DNA from: an archaeon
Lineage (GTDB): Archaea > Asgardarchaeota > Heimdallarchaeia > Hodarchaeales > S146-22
Direction of reading: 5' to 3'
DNA: 12,643 bases
Assembly: GCA_024276395.1 (NCBI GenBank)
Contig: JAJRXH010000426.1
Location: 1 to 12,643 of the forward strand
The notes beneath the pieces are model-generated. The model searched no databases. It was given only the letters and a program-made list of their open reading frames with translations, and had not been told where the DNA came from. Positions 1-7,836 of the stretch are shown one piece after another. The number at the start of each line of letters is the position of its first letter. Within the stretch, counting starts at the first letter, position 1. A program made the translations under genes and the position numbers.

Positions 1-554
1 AGTTCTGGATTGTTAACTTTCAAGGTCAAGAATTCATTTCGTCATTAGCTCGTCATTTTGAGATTGTTGCGATTCATGACGAGCAATTGATGGTTATCTC
101 TAGGACGCAATTCAACCAAACCGTTCAGTGGATGCAAAATGATGATGACGATGATGACAAGAAAATTGCGGTCATTAAGGCAAGAGAAGAAGACATTCCT
201 CGCATTACTGCTTTTTACGAAAGAACTGGGACTGCCATTTGGCATCCCATCCAATTTAAGAGTGGTTTCTACCATTACATTCAGCAAGACGGTGAGATGA
301 TCGCTTGTGGCGGAACGCATTTTGAAACGCATTTTTCGGCACAACTTGGTAACATACACGTTCTTTCACGATTCCGTCGGAAAGGTTTGGGTTATCAGCT
401 CGTGAAAGCAATCACGAAGGATATTTTGTCTAAAAAGGAAATGGCAACACTTTTCGTGGCGAGTGATAATGTACAAGCCAAGTCATTATACCGCAAGCTC
501 GGTTATCATTTCCACGATGACGTGAAAATCGTGCACTTGCGGAAAAAAAGTTAA
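1..554 (+). CDS. GNAT family N-acetyltransferase (5' end outside window)
   Basis: The frame is open from base 3, so the gene begins before the window; the ATG at base 90 is unlikely to be the true start. The visible protein has an N-terminal segment of about 45 residues, then an acidic linker with six consecutive Asp (near bases 139-162), then an acetyltransferase domain. Motif A is seen as GNIHVLSRFRRKGLGYQL, where the R-x-x-G-x-G/A type loop binds acetyl-CoA pyrophosphate. Motif B is NVQAKSLYRKLGY, typical of FR47-like GNATs. The family transfers an acetyl group from acetyl-CoA to an amine, but nothing here identifies the substrate. It ends with TAA at 552-554, and 125 bp separate it from the dehydrogenase gene. 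The family call is firm; the specific function is unknown. Confidence 0.85.
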   Translation, partial: FWIVNFQGQEFISSLARHFEIVAIHDEQLMVISRTQFNQTVQWMQNDDDDDDKKIAVIKAREEDIPRITAFYERTGTAIWHPIQFKSGFYHYIQQDGEMIACGGTHFETHFSAQLGNIHVLSRFRRKGLGYQLVKAITKDILSKKEMATLFVASDNVQAKSLYRKLGYHFHDDVKIVHLRKKS

Positions 555-679
555 ATAAAACAATTGAGTTTTTGCTTGCTACAAATGAATGTAAAATGAA
601 TGACTGCACGATTATCGTGATGTGCTTGATTTCAAGAATGATTTTTTGGAGTGTCACGCGTGGGAATGAATGTTGACTC

Positions 680-1597
680 ATGATGGTGGTGAGAAGCTTG
701 ACAGCAACAGATCAAGTGGTATTGATTACAGGTGCCGCTGGAGGAATTGGACAAGCTTGCGCGGAAATATTTGCCAAAAATCAAAATGATGTCATTCTTG
801 CGGATTTGCCCAGTCAAGAGGAGACCTTGCTCACACTTGCAGAAAAAATCTCTAGAGCCCATGGTGTTCGTGTCATCCCTCTTACATTAGATGTGACGAG
901 ACCACGCTCCATAAAAAATGCCCTTGATGTTCTAGTTACCGTGTATGGCATGGATAAAGTGAACATTCTCGTGAATAATGCAGGTAAATCATTGATATCC
1001 ACCGTGGAGGAGTTAAATCTTGATCAAGCAAGTGAAATCATTGATATCATGCTCAAGGGGCCCATTAACATGACCGTTTCCTGCTTACCATTTCTTCGTG
1101 CTGCGTTACCTCGTGCTTCCATCATCTTCGTTTCGTCCCTCGCAGCAATCATCACCCCTCCCTTGCTGGGTATTTATGCAGCAGCAAAACTCGGAATGGA
1201 TAAAGTAGTTGAAACGTGGCGTTTTGAACTCGAACCTCAAGGCTATCATTTAGGGCTCATTCACGTGGGCGCCACGCTTACAGGAATCGTGAGAAAGGGA
1301 TATATATCCCCAACTATTGCTTCGATTTTCAGACAGTATGACGAATGCCACCATCACGAGAAATTGGATGAGCAATGTCGACGTGCTCAGAAGGTTGTTA
1401 AATTCTTTGAGCGAGATGATCAAGTATCTCCCTTCCAAGTTGCAGAGACCATTTTTAACATGGTTCAACATCGCAAGAAACATGATCTTGTCACGAAAAA
1501 AGATGGGATGCTTTTCAGAACAAAAACCTTACTGACAAAATTGGCGAAAAAAGAATTTCAAGCTCTCGTAAACTTGATAAGTAATGATGAAGAATGA
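680..1597 (+). CDS. Short-chain dehydrogenase/reductase (SDR), NAD(P)-dependent
   Basis: This is a 305-residue classical SDR with a Rossmann fold. The nucleotide-binding loop TGAAGGIG lies at residues 17-24. An acidic residue after the second strand (ADLP, D42) suggests a preference for NAD over NADP. DV at 71-72 contacts adenine, and NNAG is at 99-102. The catalytic Ser is in VSS (152-153), and the catalytic pair is Y166-x3-K170. The usual PG after the sixth strand is replaced by HVGAT. The C-terminal 90 residues are lysine-rich and variable, as expected for substrate-specific parts. The substrate cannot be told. Two ATGs in tandem (680 and 683) could start it and no clear Shine-Dalgarno site is visible, so a short or absent leader is possible. 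Only 50 bp separate it from the beta-helix gene, so co-transcription is possible, though the functions look unrelated. Confidence 0.88.
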   Translation: MMVVRSLTATDQVVLITGAAGGIGQACAEIFAKNQNDVILADLPSQEETLLTLAEKISRAHGVRVIPLTLDVTRPRSIKNALDVLVTVYGMDKVNILVNNAGKSLISTVEELNLDQASEIIDIMLKGPINMTVSCLPFLRAALPRASIIFVSSLAAIITPPLLGIYAAAKLGMDKVVETWRFELEPQGYHLGLIHVGATLTGIVRKGYISPTIASIFRQYDECHHHEKLDEQCRRAQKVVKFFERDDQVSPFQVAETIFNMVQHRKKHDLVTKKDGMLFRTKTLLTKLAKKEFQALVNLISNDEE

Positions 1598-1647
1598 CTT
1601 TGTCGATATGAACACGATACATTGAACTTGGTGGGGCGTATTATTGG

Positions 1648-3804
1648 ATGAAGAAGTCTTTTCACCATCATGATGAGGTGAAGGGTGCTGTTAATTTCGA
1701 TATCGAGTTGATTTTTCTCATTCTTATAATGGCATCCCTTATTTTTTCCAGAATCTTGCCAAGTCCAGCCATGTACATGGAACACGAAATCGTGAAATCG
1801 AAGACTAACGACAACAATCTTCACTCTATCGGATTTTCTCCTAGATCAATAACTGGAAACATTCCACATCACGCGAGAAAGTTCATGGCGGAATCAGTGA
1901 TGAAAAAAATTGTCGATGACTCTCATCTGCTTTCGAAAAAATCCGATGATAAAGAATCTACTCGGAGACACCTCTCACTTTTTTCCACGGACAGTCAAGT
2001 GATTCGAGATGCAAATCTTTCACGTGGTCCCATTACAATCATTGGTAATGATGGATTTCGAGAGTTGGCACGACGAGAAGGGTGGAAGGGGAATGGGACT
2101 CGTGATGATCCATACGTGATCGAGGCCATTTCAATTGTTTCGACTAATGATACTTACCTATTTTACATCGCCAACACGACGGTGCATTTCATTCTTCGAA
2201 ATTGTTATTTCGGTGCACCAGAAATGAGGGAAGCTCGTGGCATTTACTTGGTAAACGTGAGTAATGCAGTGCTTGTTAATGATACTTTCAAGTATTTGGA
2301 GGTTGCTGTTGAATTATTCAATAGCCACGAAATCTCATTATCTAATTTATTTCTTGAAAATATTGGTTTTACTGCCATCTATTCCAAGCATTCCACTAAC
2401 CTACTCGTTGAGTCAAGTTTGATTAATACCTCGGCCATCGGCATTCGTTTCCGTGATGCTTCGAATGTAACTGTTCGTGGAAATGTCGTGACTCATTTTG
2501 AAAATGCGGCTGGTTTACTTGCGACAGCAACAACTAATCTAACTATTGTCAATAATACATTTAGTGAAGGACATTCAGCCATTCTAAGACTTCAACATTC
2601 TCGTGACATTAACATCACGGACAACATTTTCGATTCCTCCGCTGAACTCAAGTTTTTCTTGGATGCCGAACATCTCACTAACCTGTATCTCAGCCGTAAT
2701 GTGATCACCAAGAGAGATTTAATGGGTAACATCCTGAAATCAAACCATGTGACGTTCAGAAACAATTTCATTTCTGCAGTTCTTTCATTTCAAGATTCTG
2801 ACATCTTGAACGTGAATGAAAATATCTTTACAGATAATGGGGTCTTGAAGTTCTTTAATGGTAGTGTCATTGCTGTGGTAAACAATACATTTCAAAATGT
2901 GGCTGGCAGCGCATTGCAATTTTCTGTCAGTATGTCCATTTCCGTCCTCAACAATACTTTCAAACGATCTTCATCCATGGGTCTAGAGATGATATCTTCG
3001 AACGACAGCCTCATTCAAGGAAATACTTTCATTATGGCTAGAGCTAGTGCCATTTCCCTCGCACGAGATGTCAGTGATGTCCAGGTGTTGCGGAACAATT
3101 TTTTTGATAATCATCGACTCAACAATGAATCACAAGTAATAACTTTTAGTGAAAACGTGACCTTCATGTATAATTTCTGGAGCGACTGGAGAAGCCCTGA
3201 TGCAGATGGAGATGGAGTCGTTGATGTTCCATATTCCATCAATGGAAAGACAGTGATTGATCCATATCCAATGGTTATGTGGTATCCACTGGAACAGCAC
3301 GTTCTTACGAGGCCATGCATCATTTTTCCGTTACCTTCTATTTCCTACGGTAGTCAAGTTAACATCACTTGGAAACCAAGCTTGGATACCAAGCATCATC
3401 CCATCAAGTATCACGTGTTCTATTCGGATGATGGAGGCTTTGGATGGAGACAACTGGCTGCAAATCTGGTTACCTCCTCTTATCTCTGGAATACTTCTTC
3501 CATTGAATTTGGGACTTTTCTCATCAAGGTGGTGGCTGAAGATGAGCTGGGATTTCAGGCAGAAAGACAATTATCAGGTACCATCGTCGTGAGAAATCCA
3601 AGGATGACCGTTCCACGACCAGTGTTAACGACTACTACCGATGACAGCTTGACCAGATCGATGAACTTGCTGTCCATTCGAATATTTGGATTTAGATCAT
3701 TATCATCGATTTTCGGAATGTTATTCATAATTTATTGGTCATTTCGGGAAGGAAAAATATCGAAAATGAAAACGAAAACAAAGAAAGTGAAGAAATTTTC
3801 TTGA
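1648..3804 (+). CDS. Membrane-anchored NosD-like parallel beta-helix surface protein with Fn3-like domain
   Basis: This is a 718-residue protein. A hydrophobic segment at about residues 21-37 acts as signal peptide or anchor. The motif GNGTRDDPYVIEA near residues 148-160 is the usual opening of archaeal beta-helix proteins. It is followed by many short repeats with the N-N-x-F and N-V-x-x-N patterns of right-handed parallel beta-helices (to about 500). The end motif NFWSDWRSPDADGDGVVD..PY..NG....DPYP (about 506-545) is characteristic of NosD-type repeats. Residues ~562-650 look like a fibronectin III/Ig-like module (NITW, YHVFYSDDGG). A second hydrophobic stretch lies at about 682-702, followed by a Lys-rich tail, consistent with a cytoplasmic stop-transfer end. 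Many N-x-S/T sequons suggest N-glycosylation outside the cell. Probable role: surface adhesion or carbohydrate contact; this is inference. A GGTGG sequence at 1630-1634 lies rather far (13 nt) from the ATG. Confidence 0.85.
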   Translation: MKKSFHHHDEVKGAVNFDIELIFLILIMASLIFSRILPSPAMYMEHEIVKSKTNDNNLHSIGFSPRSITGNIPHHARKFMAESVMKKIVDDSHLLSKKSDDKESTRRHLSLFSTDSQVIRDANLSRGPITIIGNDGFRELARREGWKGNGTRDDPYVIEAISIVSTNDTYLFYIANTTVHFILRNCYFGAPEMREARGIYLVNVSNAVLVNDTFKYLEVAVELFNSHEISLSNLFLENIGFTAIYSKHSTNLLVESSLINTSAIGIRFRDASNVTVRGNVVTHFENAAGLLATATTNLTIVNNTFSEGHSAILRLQHSRDINITDNIFDSSAELKFFLDAEHLTNLYLSRNVITKRDLMGNILKSNHVTFRNNFISAVLSFQDSDILNVNENIFTDNGVLKFFNGSVIAVVNNTFQNVAGSALQFSVSMSISVLNNTFKRSSSMGLEMISSNDSLIQGNTFIMARASAISLARDVSDVQVLRNNFFDNHRLNNESQVITFSENVTFMYNFWSDWRSPDADGDGVVDVPYSINGKTVIDPYPMVMWYPLEQHVLTRPCIIFPLPSISYGSQVNITWKPSLDTKHHPIKYHVFYSDDGGFGWRQLAANLVTSSYLWNTSSIEFGTFLIKVVAEDELGFQAERQLSGTIVVRNPRMTVPRPVLTTTTDDSLTRSMNLLSIRIFGFRSLSSIFGMLFIIYWSFREGKISKMKTKTKKVKKFS

Positions 3805-3823
3805 TGAAAAAATCTTTTTCATC
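3803..3823 (+). terminator. Hairpin overlapping the stop codon, with T-rich run after it
   Basis: A perfect 9-bp inverted repeat (GATGAAAAA and TTTTTCATC) with a 3-base loop begins inside the TGA of the beta-helix gene. It is followed by T-rich sequence (GTTTGTTTCTTC). Archaeal termination mainly uses oligo-T runs, so the T5 arm plus the T-rich tail is a plausible end of transcription. The hairpin might also protect the mRNA end. Confidence 0.5.
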
Positions 3824-4157
3824 GTTTGTTTCTTCATCATTAGCTAACTGTTCGTGAATTACTTGTTTACTGGATTTCATGTTTGAAGATGCTGGCGATT
3901 TCTTTCTCAGCTGCATATTAACGGAGAAGAAGTCTATCTTCAAAAAATCATGGTTGATGATTGTCCAGCCTCATGGTGACTCCATTTAAAACGTCAAAAA
4001 AAGTTCCATATCATCCTAGCTCGCCTTAATTTAATGAATGAAATCTTGATGCATGTTAATTCATTTGTCATTCCGATCATTTGATGTTTTTACATTTTTA
4101 ATCGTCATATTTTATCATTAAAATGCCGTCGTAAATGATTTTCACTTTTTGGAAATG
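3824..4157. other. Intergenic spacer, no gene seen
   Basis: This AT-rich stretch lies between the beta-helix gene and the subtilase promoter area. Only very short open frames occur (for example a 36-codon frame from the ATG at 3879), without a ribosome binding site or recognisable sequence. I see no tRNA, repeat array or mobile element in it. Confidence 0.5.
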
Positions 4158-4168
4158 TTTTTAAAAAG
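4158..4168 (+). promoter_or_regulatory. Possible TATA element of the subtilase gene
   Basis: TTTTTAAAAAG resembles an archaeal TATA box. A start site about 25 bases downstream would fall near 4190, at the palindrome described next. That would give a leader of about 50 bases before the ATG at 4243, with a GGTGG Shine-Dalgarno-like site at 4228-4232. The assignment is by eye only. Confidence 0.3.
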
Positions 4169-4184
4169 AAATTCGAAAATGTTT

Positions 4185-4208
4185 CACTCGAGTGGTTTTA
4201 TCACCACT
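4185..4208. promoter_or_regulatory. Overlapping palindrome and inverted repeat in the subtilase leader
   Basis: CACTCGAGTG (4185-4194) is a perfect 10-bp palindrome. It overlaps an inverted repeat AGTGGT-(6 bases)-ACCACT at 4191-4208. Both lie near the expected transcription start of the subtilase, so they could be a regulator site or an RNA hairpin in the leader. Function is inferred from position alone. Confidence 0.35.
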
Positions 4209-4242
4209 TCAGAATTCTAACTCTTAGGGTGGATAATCTACC

Positions 4243-5271
4243 ATGAAGCGCCGCATGTACAGTTTATTTGGTGTTTTAATTATCGGTTTGTTCATTCTAA
4301 GTATGATTTCACTCGGGATGAACTTGGTGAATGCGAAAGCTAGCACTGATGAACAAGTTTGGATCCTAGATAATGCCTGGCTCATGGGAAAGGGGAAGAA
4401 ACCTGGTGGTGGAAGTAGCCCTCCTCCACAACAAGTTCCTTGGGGCATCTCACGCATTAATGCGCCTGATGCTGCAGCCTTGGTCGATGAATCTAACGTG
4501 ATCGTTGCAATCATTGACACGGGATTAGACTTCTCTCACCAAGACCTTGCTGGTAAGTTCGTGTGGGGTTGGAGCTTCTACAAGGGTAACAGAGCAGTGG
4601 ATATGGAATGTACTCAAAGTAAGCCAGATGCCTGTAAGGATGGTAATGGTCATGGAACTCACGTGGCTGGTACCATCGCCGCACTGGACAACTCCATTGG
4701 TGTCGTGGGAGTCGCCCCTGATGTGAAACTTTATATCTTCAAGGGCCTTTCTGATCGTGGTTCTGGATCTTACTCTGCCATTGCACAATCCATCATCAAA
4801 GCAACTAATGGGCCTGATGGTGTTCCTGGAACAGCCGATGATGCCGATGTCATATCAATGTCTCTTGGTGGTCCATCTGGATCCGCTGAACTTGAAAACG
4901 CCGTGAATTATGCATTATCTTATGGTGTTGTTCTCGTGGCCGCCACAGGGAATGATGGTGCCAGTTCACCAAGTTATCCAGCAGCCTATCCAGGCGTGAT
5001 CAAGGTCGGTGCCGTGGACATCAATAACAACATTCCTTGGTGGTCCAATCGAGGTGAAACCATCCTCGCTCCTGGTGTCGACATCCTTTCAACGTGGAAA
5101 GGTGATAGCTATAATACCATTTCAGGCACATCAATGGCAACACCACACGTTTCTGGTGTGGTAGCCTTGGCCTGGGCAGCCCATCCTAATTATACTAACA
5201 CGCAGATTCGAAATCTTGTCGAGAGTAGTGCCGATCAATATGGCGTGGTCAATGCTCTTGCCGTGATTTAA
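4243..5271 (+). CDS. Secreted subtilisin-like serine protease (S8 family)
   Basis: This 342-residue subtilase has the whole catalytic set: Asp92 in IIDTGLDFSH, His137 in NGHGTHVAGT, oxyanion-hole Asn237 in ATGND, and Ser297 in SGTSMATPHVSG. Residues 1-31 are a signal peptide (basic start, hydrophobic 7-22, likely cleavage after VNA), so it should act outside the cell. Between this and the mature-like start VPWGISRI (65-72) lie only about 34 residues, including a Gly/Pro-rich stretch (PGGGSSPPP). There is no room for the usual inhibitor I9 propeptide of 70-80 residues. GPDGVPGTADDADVI (190-204) is a segment I associate with archaeal subtilases. Cys123 and Cys131 could form a disulphide. The protein stops right after the catalytic fold. 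It is preceded by its own putative promoter and followed by a T-rich end, so it is probably monocistronic. Confidence 0.95.
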   Translation: MKRRMYSLFGVLIIGLFILSMISLGMNLVNAKASTDEQVWILDNAWLMGKGKKPGGGSSPPPQQVPWGISRINAPDAAALVDESNVIVAIIDTGLDFSHQDLAGKFVWGWSFYKGNRAVDMECTQSKPDACKDGNGHGTHVAGTIAALDNSIGVVGVAPDVKLYIFKGLSDRGSGSYSAIAQSIIKATNGPDGVPGTADDADVISMSLGGPSGSAELENAVNYALSYGVVLVAATGNDGASSPSYPAAYPGVIKVGAVDINNNIPWWSNRGETILAPGVDILSTWKGDSYNTISGTSMATPHVSGVVALAWAAHPNYTNTQIRNLVESSADQYGVVNALAVI

Positions 5272-5300
5272 ACATGAAAGGAATGGTAAATGTTGGCTGA

Positions 5301-5336
5301 ATTTATCACTACCTTTTTTTACTTTTTCTGATAAAT
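5301..5336 (+). terminator. T-rich terminator within an inverted repeat after the subtilase
   Basis: ATTTATCA (5301-5308) and TGATAAAT (5329-5336) are perfect inverted copies. The 20-base loop holds two oligo-T runs (T7 at 5314-5320 and T5 at 5323-5327). Oligo-T tracts are the known archaeal termination signal. The position 30 bases after the stop codon fits. Confidence 0.55.
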
Positions 5337-5893
5337 CACGAATATGTTTAGCAGCGTCTCTCTAAAAGGTCTCGATAAGAAAAATCAAGCGGGAGATCTA
5401 ACCATTCTCGTTAAATCAATTATTTATGGTGTATAACAAGACATTAGATATTTCCAAAAGACTCCATGGGAAACGAAGAAGAATGCTTGTTCGTATCAGT
5501 GTTGAATTTTATTTCTCGAGAAGCAAGTCTCCCATTTTAAAAACGAAGTGATTTCCTCTCAAGAGCGTAAATCAATGAATTCTTGGAATCAACCGTGCAT
5601 CACGACGAGACAGAATTGTTTTTAATCTAAATGACTAAAAAGCTTATCTAGATCACGGAAAGATATGATTCGATGATGAGTCGCCATTTACAGGTCATTA
5701 GGTATGACAAATCCAATTTTTATATGAATTAAATGGTGAATTATCGAAAAGTGTACTTTCTTGAATGAATCGAGAGTCATATGAACTACTGTACCAATGT
5801 GATACTGAAAAGGACGGTAACGTGATTATTGGACCTGAAAATTATGAGGCCGAGGATCCTTAATCACTTACATCTTTTGAAGGGTTAGTTAAA
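5337..5893. other. Long spacer without a recognisable gene
   Basis: About 560 AT-rich bases lie between the end of the subtilase transcript and the end of the minus-strand DUF2225-like gene. No open frame above about 30 codons with plausible sequence, no tRNA-like T-loop and no repeat array were seen. A weak nested inverted repeat (ATGGGA at 5466-5471 with TCCCAT at 5530-5535; TGCTT at 5484-5488 with AAGCA at 5521-5525) could fold as an RNA but is not compelling. Confidence 0.45.
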
Positions 5894-6562
5894 TTATTTC
5901 TCACCAGCATCTCCCTCCAAAGCTAAATCACGAAGTTCCATTACCCTTTCCACTAAATCTTGTATAGACACTCTCTCTAGGAAGTCAACTGCCAATTTAA
6001 ATTCACCAAGACGTCGAGAGAGTTCACCAACAAGATAAATGAAAATCTCCCGTTCACCGTACGATAATTCCAATGAGGGAGATTCAATGCACTTGAGGTA
6101 AGCATCTCGAGCATTTTTAATGCAATTCTGATGAAGCACCCCAGTTTCATTCTCATTCTGGAGAATCCAAGCAGCATTATGCCAAAACGATGCTAGTAAC
6201 TTAGGATGAACCTTCAACATCTCTGCTATCTCGCAAGCAAGAATTGTCCGAAAGATAACTGGATTCGTTGGATCATCACTAACATCAAGTGAGACCTTGA
6301 CTTTTCTAATCAGATCGTGAAAACTTTCTTTTAATGAATTTTTTTTCGTCTCATCCAACTTTCTGATATAATCACCATCAAAAAAATATGCAACATGACA
6401 TGTTGGACAAGATTTGACCATAAAAGGAAGCGGTGAAATACCGGCATAAATGGGACGAAAATCGGAAAACCTTCCTATTATGGTAAATGAACCGACTCTT
6501 ATCCATGGAAAGGATTTTGAGCATAGAGGACATTTCTCATCCATTGGAAATAAAGTAGTCAT
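5894..6562 (-). CDS. DUF2225-like zinc-binding protein with helical (TPR-like) C-terminal region
   Basis: This 222-residue soluble protein has two CxxC pairs near the N-terminus (C11/C14 in CPLC, C52/C55 in CPTC), which likely bind one zinc. The rest is helical. The stretch YLVGELSRRLGEFKLAVDFL (about 176-195) is the signature of the DUF2225 family, where a TPR-like repeat follows the zinc module. The family is widespread in bacteria and archaea and its function is not established. The start ATG is preceded on the minus strand by GGTG about 11 bases upstream, a weak Shine-Dalgarno site. It stands alone on its strand, converging on the subtilase, with no functional link visible. The family assignment is by recalled pattern. 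Confidence 0.65.
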   Translation of the reverse strand: MTTLFPMDEKCPLCSKSFPWIRVGSFTIIGRFSDFRPIYAGISPLPFMVKSCPTCHVAYFFDGDYIRKLDETKKNSLKESFHDLIRKVKVSLDVSDDPTNPVIFRTILACEIAEMLKVHPKLLASFWHNAAWILQNENETGVLHQNCIKNARDAYLKCIESPSLELSYGEREIFIYLVGELSRRLGEFKLAVDFLERVSIQDLVERVMELRDLALEGDAGEK

Positions 6563-6843
6563 TCTTTCCCAGCACCATGATGATGATTAGTTAGTTTTCC
6601 AATCAGTTAGATTAAATTTAGTTTTTTCTTAGACTTTTCCGAACAGTCGTCAGGTTTGCCAAGTAAATGACGATCTGCTACGGGCGGAACGTGCTTCGTT
6701 AATATAGAAGATAGTTCTAACAATTTCGATTGAAATAATGAGAGTTCTGGAAAAGCCCAGGATTTGCTCATTTTTATTTATTGATAGCATCTTTTAAAAA
6801 TCTATCAGCAAGGGGGAAAAATCAGTAAAATAACCCTTTACAA
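6563..6843. other. AT-rich spacer with small inverted repeat
   Basis: No gene is seen here. TGATAG (6782-6787) and CTATCA (6802-6807) form an inverted repeat with a 14-base loop. On the minus strand, T-rich runs lie just before it, so it could mark the end of a minus-strand transcript covering the ORF at 6844-7170. No tRNA or other known RNA was recognised. Confidence 0.35.
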
Positions 6844-7170
6844 TTACCCATCAGATCGACCATCACGACACGTCAGTCTATCAAACTCATACTTGTCAAG
6901 CGGGGGAGAATCATTGTGCTCGATGCTTTTCCCTTTTTCGAGGGATCGATGACCACTCGAGAGGTTCTTGAAAGGACCATATCCGCACATTAGTGACGGA
7001 AATCCTTTAATGTCGAGACTTTTCGTGACATGCGCCAGTGCATCCAGTGATGAACCAGATGCGTGAACATGACCTTTCCATCCCTCGTCGTCCCATCTGT
7101 ACTGGTACCGACCGACGGGAGAATGCAGATTTCGAAATGGACGTGTTGAAGTTACGTGTAATCGAGTCAT
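6844..7170 (-). CDS. Hypothetical protein, doubtful, in GC-rich island
   Basis: This is a 108-residue open frame that I do not recognise. It is rich in Arg, His, Gly and Asp, with no membrane segment and one Cys. The middle part (GYGPFKNL and before) looks protein-like. It starts with ATG 4 bases after the stop of the minus-strand frame at 7175-7369, an operon-like arrangement, but no Shine-Dalgarno site precedes it. The base composition here (about 45-55% GC) is above that of the flanking genes, so long frames may also arise by chance or be remnants of foreign DNA. Confidence 0.35.
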   Translation of the reverse strand: MTRLHVTSTRPFRNLHSPVGRYQYRWDDEGWKGHVHASGSSLDALAHVTKSLDIKGFPSLMCGYGPFKNLSSGHRSLEKGKSIEHNDSPPLDKYEFDRLTCRDGRSDG

Positions 7171-7174
7171 CTTT

Positions 7175-7369
7175 TTACAGAATTACGTCATCACGTGTGT
7201 AATCTCCTCGTGGGGCGGAAATTGCTGCTAGCACGTGCACGCCTCGTTCACGTCGCGAACGGTCAATGTTGGCTCGTTCATGCTGATGAGGATGACACCC
7301 ATGCGCCCCGAAGTACTGGCGCGGATTAATGATCACCATGATGACGGTACCGTTCCCGTTGAGCGTCAT
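7175..7369 (-). CDS. Small hypothetical ORF, doubtful, in GC-rich island
   Basis: This is a 64-residue frame with several His and Arg and no recognised domain. It lies in the most GC-rich part of the window (about 56% over 7201-7400). A competing frame on the opposite strand (GTG 7235 to TAG 7393, 52 residues, ending in VPVERHAIVMNAR) overlaps it, so at most one of the two is likely real. Both may be chance frames in GC-rich or structured sequence. Confidence 0.2.
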   Translation of the reverse strand: MTLNGNGTVIMVIINPRQYFGAHGCHPHQHERANIDRSRRERGVHVLAAISAPRGDYTRDDVIL

Positions 7370-7384
7370 GCGATCGTGATGAAC

Positions 7385-7399
7385 GCCCGTTAGTCGGGC
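7385..7399. repeat. Short GC hairpin
   Basis: GCCCG-TTAGT-CGGGC is a perfect 5-bp all-GC stem with a 5-base loop, at the edge of the GC-rich island, just upstream of the minus-strand ORF at 7175-7369. It could be part of a structured RNA or leader. Too short for a firm call. Confidence 0.3.
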
Positions 7400-7450
7400 C
7401 TATTCTGATGAAATGATGTATCACGGCTATATGGTCGAGGTATTGACGCA

Positions 7451-7831
7451 TCACAAGATGATTTTCAATGTTTTGGACACGAGAAATTCAATGGCATCAC
7501 TAAGTGTAAATTCTGAAATATCTGTCTCTATTTTTATTTTCTGAAGCAATTGATGCGCATCACGTGAAAGCACGATAGTTTTTGGTTTTATGGCAAGGTT
7601 ACTCACGTCATCGGGACGTTTTTGGCGGATCTTATGTCTATCTGGCGTGAAATAATCTCGTTCCTTCCGTATCTCTTCACCCATTCTCTCTCCAAGCATC
7701 TTGTTCATGAGTAAGATGGCCTCACTATAACTTTTTGCATTTAATTGATACTTGGCACGTCTAAGTAGGGCCCAAGCCCTCCCCGATATTTTTACGGTCT
7801 TGTTTTCGTGAACTTCAGTTTTACTGGTCAT
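7451..7831 (-). CDS. Tandem ribbon-helix-helix DNA-binding protein, likely regulator of the Ubl operon
   Basis: The protein has 126 residues with two copies of a ribbon-helix-helix pattern. Copy 1 is at residues 11-46 (KTVKIS strand, helix GRAWALLRRAKYQL, then SYSEAILLMNKML). Copy 2 is at 84-122 (KTIVLS, DAHQLLQKIK, LSDAIEFLVSK). A basic linker of about 37 residues joins them. RHH proteins bind DNA as dimers of the fold; two copies in one chain could form one binding unit alone. The start at 7831 is chosen because GGAGGAG (minus strand, 7843-7837) sits 5 bases before the ATG. Longer extension of the frame to 8050 would run antisense into the Ubl gene and has a poor, hydrophobic composition. 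It is transcribed away from the Ubl operon over a shared 150-bp spacer with repeat motifs, which suggests control of both itself and the operon. This role is inferred. Antitoxin-like roles are possible, but no toxin gene is adjacent. Confidence 0.75.
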   Translation of the reverse strand: MTSKTEVHENKTVKISGRAWALLRRAKYQLNAKSYSEAILLMNKMLGERMGEEIRKERDYFTPDRHKIRQKRPDDVSNLAIKPKTIVLSRDAHQLLQKIKIETDISEFTLSDAIEFLVSKTLKIIL

Positions 7832-7836
7832 GTTAG

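Noticed and set aside
45..359. Minus-strand frame of 104 residues opposite the acetyltransferase
   Set aside because: It is antisense to a clear GNAT gene and lacks any family-like pattern.
3725..3943. Minus-strand frame of 72 residues across the end of the beta-helix gene
   Set aside because: It is antisense to a well-supported gene and to its terminator hairpin, with no recognisable domain or ribosome site.
5337..5893. Search for a tRNA, CRISPR array or insertion sequence in the long spacer
   Set aside because: No T-loop/acceptor pattern, no regularly spaced repeats and no transposase-like frame were found.
7281..7440. C/D box guide RNA or hammerhead ribozyme suggested by TGATGA and CTGATGA motifs
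   Set aside because: One GTGATGA (7376-7382) and a CTGATGA follow each other, but a closing CTGA box at proper distance is missing. For a hammerhead, the GAAA core and pairing stems are missing.
7451..7831. Reading the RHH protein as an antitoxin of a toxin-antitoxin pair
   Set aside because: No small toxin-like frame lies next to it on the same strand; the doubtful ORFs downstream show no PIN, RelE or MazF features.
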